From Amoebophrya sp. AT5.2 (lineage: Eukaryota; Sar; Dinophyceae; Syndiniales; Amoebophryaceae), in contig RXOD01005169.1 in the NCBI GenBank assembly GCA_005223375.1, positions 1 to 15,504 on the forward strand: a DNA stretch of 15,504 nt, given 5' to 3'. The position numbers and the translations under genes are program-made. The notes under the pieces were generated by a model, which was given only the letters and a program-made list of their open reading frames with translations, was not told the origin of the DNA and searched no databases. Positions 13,148-15,504 of this stretch are shown here, piece after piece (the stretch's first letter is position 1; every line of letters starts with the position of its first letter).

Positions 13148-15504
13148 ATGGAAGGGCTGGTCGGAGCGCCGGTGCCAGAGGTGGACGAAGTAGATGTAGA
13201 AATGGGGAAGATAAACGAGTTGTTGCTCGCCAATAAGACGTCCAGAGATAGCCTCCTCACTTTAGTTGCGATGGCGTTAGCCGCGCTCGTAGGCGAGATC
13301 GTAGGCGGGAGCTGCGGCGGGCTAGAGCAAGCGATCGTACAACCCATGGTCGACGTGTGCTCTCCTGTTCTCACACCAGCGATGCTGCTGCTGCTGTGCG
13401 TCCTCCTGCGAGACGTCGCAGCTACACTGGCTGCAAGGGAGCCTCTTCGTGCCCAGAACAGTGCTGAGTTGGTAGAGCGGCTGTTCGCGGTAGGAAGGTC
13501 GACAGACAAGACAGAAGCAGCGCGGGCGATCTTTGCAGCGGTGCTGATGTTTGCAACACGCAAATTTCATTGCTCGGGCGACATACTGTCAAACGCAGAT
13601 CAAGAAACGCTCGGCAACCGATTCACCGATGAGGGGAGGTTGCGGGTGTTAGCGGGGGCGACGGCCTACGAAAAAGCGCGAGCGGCGCAAGCAAATTTAG
13701 AATCAGTTTTCGATGCGAACCACGAGAGGTTCGCGGCGTCCTTTCTAGTAGGGAAACTGACGAAAACCGGTGCGGAAGCGAAGACGCTGAACAGCACGGT
13801 GAAGATGTACGCCAGAATGGCGGCTGTGTTGCCGCGCGAAGCTACGTCCGGTTCATCTGTGCTTACGAACGAATTTTGGCGGAAATTGCCCGCGGAAAAG
13901 AAGGGAGGTCCGGAGAAGAAAAGAAAGCGGAAAGACGCTGGCGTAAGTTCCGGCGCAGTGCAGGCAGCGGACGACGGGGGGGCGAGCCCGAGCACAGCTT
14001 CTCCGGCGGCGAAGAGGCTGAAGTTGTTTTTCTCGCGAGCTGTCGCAGCGGGCAAATCTTTCTTCGCATTTTTCCAGAAGACCCCGGCGTCAGCAGAGGA
14101 AGCAGGTAGCAGTCTGGTAGCGGTGCAGTCACTGGGGCAGCGCAGTGTGAAAGTGGAGTTTACCGGCGCAGCTTCTTCGTCCAGTCTGCGGGAATTAAGA
14201 CCCGGCGCAGGCGGACCAGTGAGTCTGCCATTGCCGGAAGATTCAGAAGAAGAAGAGAGTCCAGAAGTGCAACTTCCACCAGACTCCAACCGGGTCGGTA
14301 CAATCCTGCTGGGAGAAGCGGCGAACGCGGTCACTAAGGGGGGTGGGTTGATCGCTGAGCCGCGGCCTAGGAAAGAGCTACCGTCGGCAAAAACACCCCC
14401 GCCAACGAGGGAGGGTGTACTAGGGAGTCGACTCTTGTTCGTCAAGGAAGGGGGACTGATCGCGGTCGATCTCACCGTGGACGAGCTGGTGCAGTATGGT
14501 CGGCTGGTCATAACAGATGGCCGGAAGCCTTCCAAATCGCGGCAACTCGACACAGAGCAGGATCATCTCCGGCGCGCGGTGACGAAGGTGCGGCGCCTGG
14601 AACTCACGCCAGGGCAAGCTTTAGCGGCGATAGATAAGCTGTGTAGGAAAGCGTATGCTGCTAGGAAGCACACGGCGGGCCTGAAGCAACCCTACGCGGA
14701 GTTCAGGAGAGAGATGCTAGACGAGCCCAGCACTGCGCGAGCCATCGAAGAACGGGAAAGCCAATTTTCCGGGAAGCTGGGGCTCAGCGGTGCAGAGGTG
14801 TGCCCGGAGTGGAAGGATGTCTTCAGCGAGGACCTGCAGCAAATCGACGAAGAACGAGACCAGAAGATAGCAGGCGTCATCCAAGGATTCGTCGCGGCAG
14901 CCCTGTTCGGAGTAAAGAAGGTGCGCGATTTCTTCGTCCTGAACCCAAGCGAAAGAGCACTTTTGCAAAAGGCGTGCCGATCGGCTTCGAAGAAAGCGAA
15001 CGCACGGTATACGAAAGTGAAGGAGCAGGTGCTGACTGCAGCAGAGCCTGGAACTCTTGGAAAACCACCCGGGAATCCATGGGCAGAGGGGCATGAGTCC
15101 GGATCTGAAGTGATTGACGATGACGATGACGACGATGGGCTGTTCTTCTTCAGTTTGCGCAACGCAAATGCGCAACAAGGTCAGGAAAGCGGACAGGGTG
15201 GTAGTACTCCAGCAGCAGCGGTGGTCGAACAGCGCGAACAGGGTCAGAGCGAACTCGGGGAGAGTGGGATCGCGGCGGAAGACAGTGCAGCGCAGTTGGT
15301 GTTACAGTCAGTTGCAGTCGGACCGGGCCATGGGGAGATGCCAGTACCGGAGCAGGAGGGCGTCGGCGGAGCAGTGCGGCGGGCGCAGCCGATAGCAAGT
15401 TCGGAACGCAGGCGCCAGGTTGTCCATGAAGGTGTGACCGAGGCAGCGGACGGCGGAGCGGAGCAGCAGACACAAACACAAGATGCGACCTTTCAAGGGC
15501 TAGA
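13148..15504 (+). CDS. Large nuclear-type protein of unknown function, C-terminus beyond right edge (>=785 aa)
   Basis: The frame is open from 13001 (after a TAG at 12998) to the window end with no stop. The first ATG is 13148 (ataATGg, purine at -3), giving 785 codons plus two bases. Residues ~30-95 hold two hydrophobic stretches (LLTLVAMALAALVG; TPAMLLLLCVLL). A strong basic cluster EKKRKRKD sits at 256-263. The motif ASPAAKRLKLFFSR (284-297) followed by SFFAFF (304-309) is shared with the 3919-4610 frame. An acidic patch (EDSEEEES) follows near 365. Residues ~420-640 look like a folded, helical charged domain, then a run of seven Asp (657-663) and a Gln/Gly/Ala/Glu-rich tail. I infer an ORF1-like protein of the same retroelement family, or a host gene with shared nuclear-targeting modules. 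No known domain is recognised. Confidence 0.65.
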   Translation, partial: MEGLVGAPVPEVDEVDVEMGKINELLLANKTSRDSLLTLVAMALAALVGEIVGGSCGGLEQAIVQPMVDVCSPVLTPAMLLLLCVLLRDVAATLAAREPLRAQNSAELVERLFAVGRSTDKTEAARAIFAAVLMFATRKFHCSGDILSNADQETLGNRFTDEGRLRVLAGATAYEKARAAQANLESVFDANHERFAASFLVGKLTKTGAEAKTLNSTVKMYARMAAVLPREATSGSSVLTNEFWRKLPAEKKGGPEKKRKRKDAGVSSGAVQAADDGGASPSTASPAAKRLKLFFSRAVAAGKSFFAFFQKTPASAEEAGSSLVAVQSLGQRSVKVEFTGAASSSSLRELRPGAGGPVSLPLPEDSEEEESPEVQLPPDSNRVGTILLGEAANAVTKGGGLIAEPRPRKELPSAKTPPPTREGVLGSRLLFVKEGGLIAVDLTVDELVQYGRLVITDGRKPSKSRQLDTEQDHLRRAVTKVRRLELTPGQALAAIDKLCRKAYAARKHTAGLKQPYAEFRREMLDEPSTARAIEERESQFSGKLGLSGAEVCPEWKDVFSEDLQQIDEERDQKIAGVIQGFVAAALFGVKKVRDFFVLNPSERALLQKACRSASKKANARYTKVKEQVLTAAEPGTLGKPPGNPWAEGHESGSEVIDDDDDDDGLFFFSLRNANAQQGQESGQGGSTPAAAVVEQREQGQSELGESGIAAEDSAAQLVLQSVAVGPGHGEMPVPEQEGVGGAVRRAQPIASSERRRQVVHEGVTEAADGGAEQQTQTQDATFQGL

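Noticed and set aside
13666..14553. 295-codon minus frame
   Set aside because: Shadow of the plus-strand frame open from 13001, which has structured acidic/basic motifs and runs over 2.3 kb.

Overview
The window looks like nuclear DNA of a eukaryotic microbe. The signs are long spacers, no Shine-Dalgarno sites, intron-like polypyrimidine/AG sites, a fukutin/LicD-type single-exon gene with an N-terminal membrane or secretion signal, and a non-LTR retrotransposon polyprotein. The GC-rich coding bias and heavy retroelement load would suit an alveolate such as a dinoflagellate or a relative. That placement is a guess; I see no spliced leader, rRNA or tRNA that would fix it.

Left third (1-3881), genes on the minus strand. 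Position 353 begins a truncated gene for a secreted-looking protein whose Thr/Ala/Lys-rich tail runs off the left edge. Positions 3002-1449 encode a LicD/fukutin-like sugar phosphotransferase-family protein. About 260-300 bases upstream of each start lies one copy of a 590-bp direct repeat (611-1206 and 3299-3881). The copies are about 95% identical by eye, and eight of their nine length differences are multiples of three.

Right three quarters (3882-15504), open frames on the plus strand. A Ser/Ala-rich open frame (about 3919-4610) follows a strong polypyrimidine/AG site. After a 1.5-kb spacer with a long pyrimidine tract comes one intact 1920-codon frame (6144-11906). It carries an APE-type endonuclease followed by a strongly diverged reverse transcriptase with all three palm aspartates. 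Next come a small basic frame (11999-12268), possible mini-exons, and a large frame open from 13001 (first ATG 13148) to the window end.

The plus-strand frames share codon bias, basic clusters that resemble nuclear localisation signals, and Ala/Ser/Gly-rich linkers. The 3.9-kb and 13.1-kb frames share a recognisable motif (ASPxAKR...SR...SFF). The simplest reading is a large, poorly described non-LTR retroelement family: one unit with an ORF1-like frame and an EN-RT frame, possibly followed by a second unit. The exact element ends, target-site duplications and 3' tail are not visible to me.
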